Source: Acidobacteriota bacterium (GTDB taxonomy: Bacteria; Acidobacteriota; Blastocatellia; Pyrinomonadales; Pyrinomonadaceae). Taken from it: DNA of 5,406 nt. Both the position numbers and the translations under genes were made by a program. Of this stretch, positions 5,259-5,406 are shown in pieces. Under the pieces are notes generated by a model. It saw nothing but the letters and a program-made list of their open reading frames with translations, had not been told where the DNA came from and did not search any database. The stretch is from positions 1 to 5,406 of the forward strand of contig JAEWBM010000124.1 in the NCBI GenBank assembly GCA_023391155.1, in the 5' to 3' direction. Positions within the stretch are counted from its first letter, which is position 1; the number at the start of each line of letters is the position of its first letter.

Positions 5259-5406
5259 TTTTTACAGGATGGACAGGATAGACAAGATATTTAGAATTAG
5301 AGTCGGAGGCGATGAATGATATTGAGGGTCAGGTTCCACCGAAGAAATTTATCCTGGACATCTTGCGCATCCTGTTTGATTCTTGGCAGGGTTTTTACAG
5401 GATGAC
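5259..5406. repeat. Interspersed or tandem repeat element built from CAGGAT-type 9-base units, cut by the right edge
   Basis: After the lysR stop no ordinary gene is seen up to the edge. Instead there is a structured element. Its left arm (5264-5290) has three 9-base units whose cores read CAGGAT, CAGGAT, CAAGAT. Its right arm (5351-5377) is inverted: three 9-base units with ATCCTG, ATCTTG, ATCCTG. The arms are imperfect inverted copies around a 60-base core (5291-5350). TTTTTACAGGATG occurs at 5259-5271 and again at 5392-5404, a 13-base direct repeat with a 133-base period, so a second copy may begin at the edge. The core has GGAGG (5305-5309) just before ATG at 5312, opening a short frame (begins MNDIEGQVPPKKF) that runs off the edge; it reads through the right-arm units as Ile-Leu steps and is probably part of the repeat, not a gene. 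Confidence 0.7.

Noticed and set aside
5264..5377. CRISPR-like array
   Set aside because: Units are only 9 bases long, adjacent without spacers and inverted between the two arms; no cas gene is present.

Overview
The window reads as part of a Gram-negative, moderately GC-rich bacterium (roughly high-fifties percent GC by eye). The gene content and the AT-poor, hairpin-rich and CAGGAT-rich intergenic repeats resemble Acidobacteriota (Blastocatellia-type) genomes. That placement is an impression, not a demonstrated fact. No RNA gene, CRISPR array, transposase or phage gene is visible.

Layout: positions 1-4200 hold five genes, all on the minus strand, so they are transcribed from right to left. 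In order of transcription they are a sugar kinase of the BadF/BadG/BcrA/BcrD ATPase type (3244-4200), MurQ N-acetylmuramic acid 6-phosphate etherase (2339-3235), a 102-residue soluble protein of unknown function (1868-2176), a sodium:solute symporter of the SSS family (329-1861), and the start of an exported family 3 glycoside hydrolase resembling NagZ (1-342, cut by the left edge). Spacings are 8 bases (kinase to murQ), 6 bases (unknown gene to symporter) and a 14-base overlap (symporter to hydrolase), so these pairs look operonic. The one larger gap, 2177-2338, carries three perfect hairpins. A LysR-family regulator (4337-5254, plus strand) is divergent from the operon across a 136-base AT-rich region with two adjacent inverted repeats. 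The right edge (5255-5406) is a non-coding repeat element made of 9-base CAGGAT-type units.

How the genes fit together (inference from family functions): the exported hydrolase would trim GlcNAc from muropeptides or peptidoglycan fragments outside the cytoplasm. The Na+ symporter would import the released amino sugar, the kinase would phosphorylate it at C6, and MurQ would cleave the D-lactyl ether of MurNAc-6-phosphate to give GlcNAc-6-phosphate and D-lactate. This is a peptidoglycan (MurNAc) salvage module that uses secondary transport plus a kinase in place of the PTS transporter MurP. A LysR regulator takes the place of the RpiR-type MurR known from E. coli and Bacillus. The least explained parts are the 102-residue protein, the triple-hairpin gap whose last hairpin contains the only good Shine-Dalgarno sequence of the operon, and the repeat element at the right edge.
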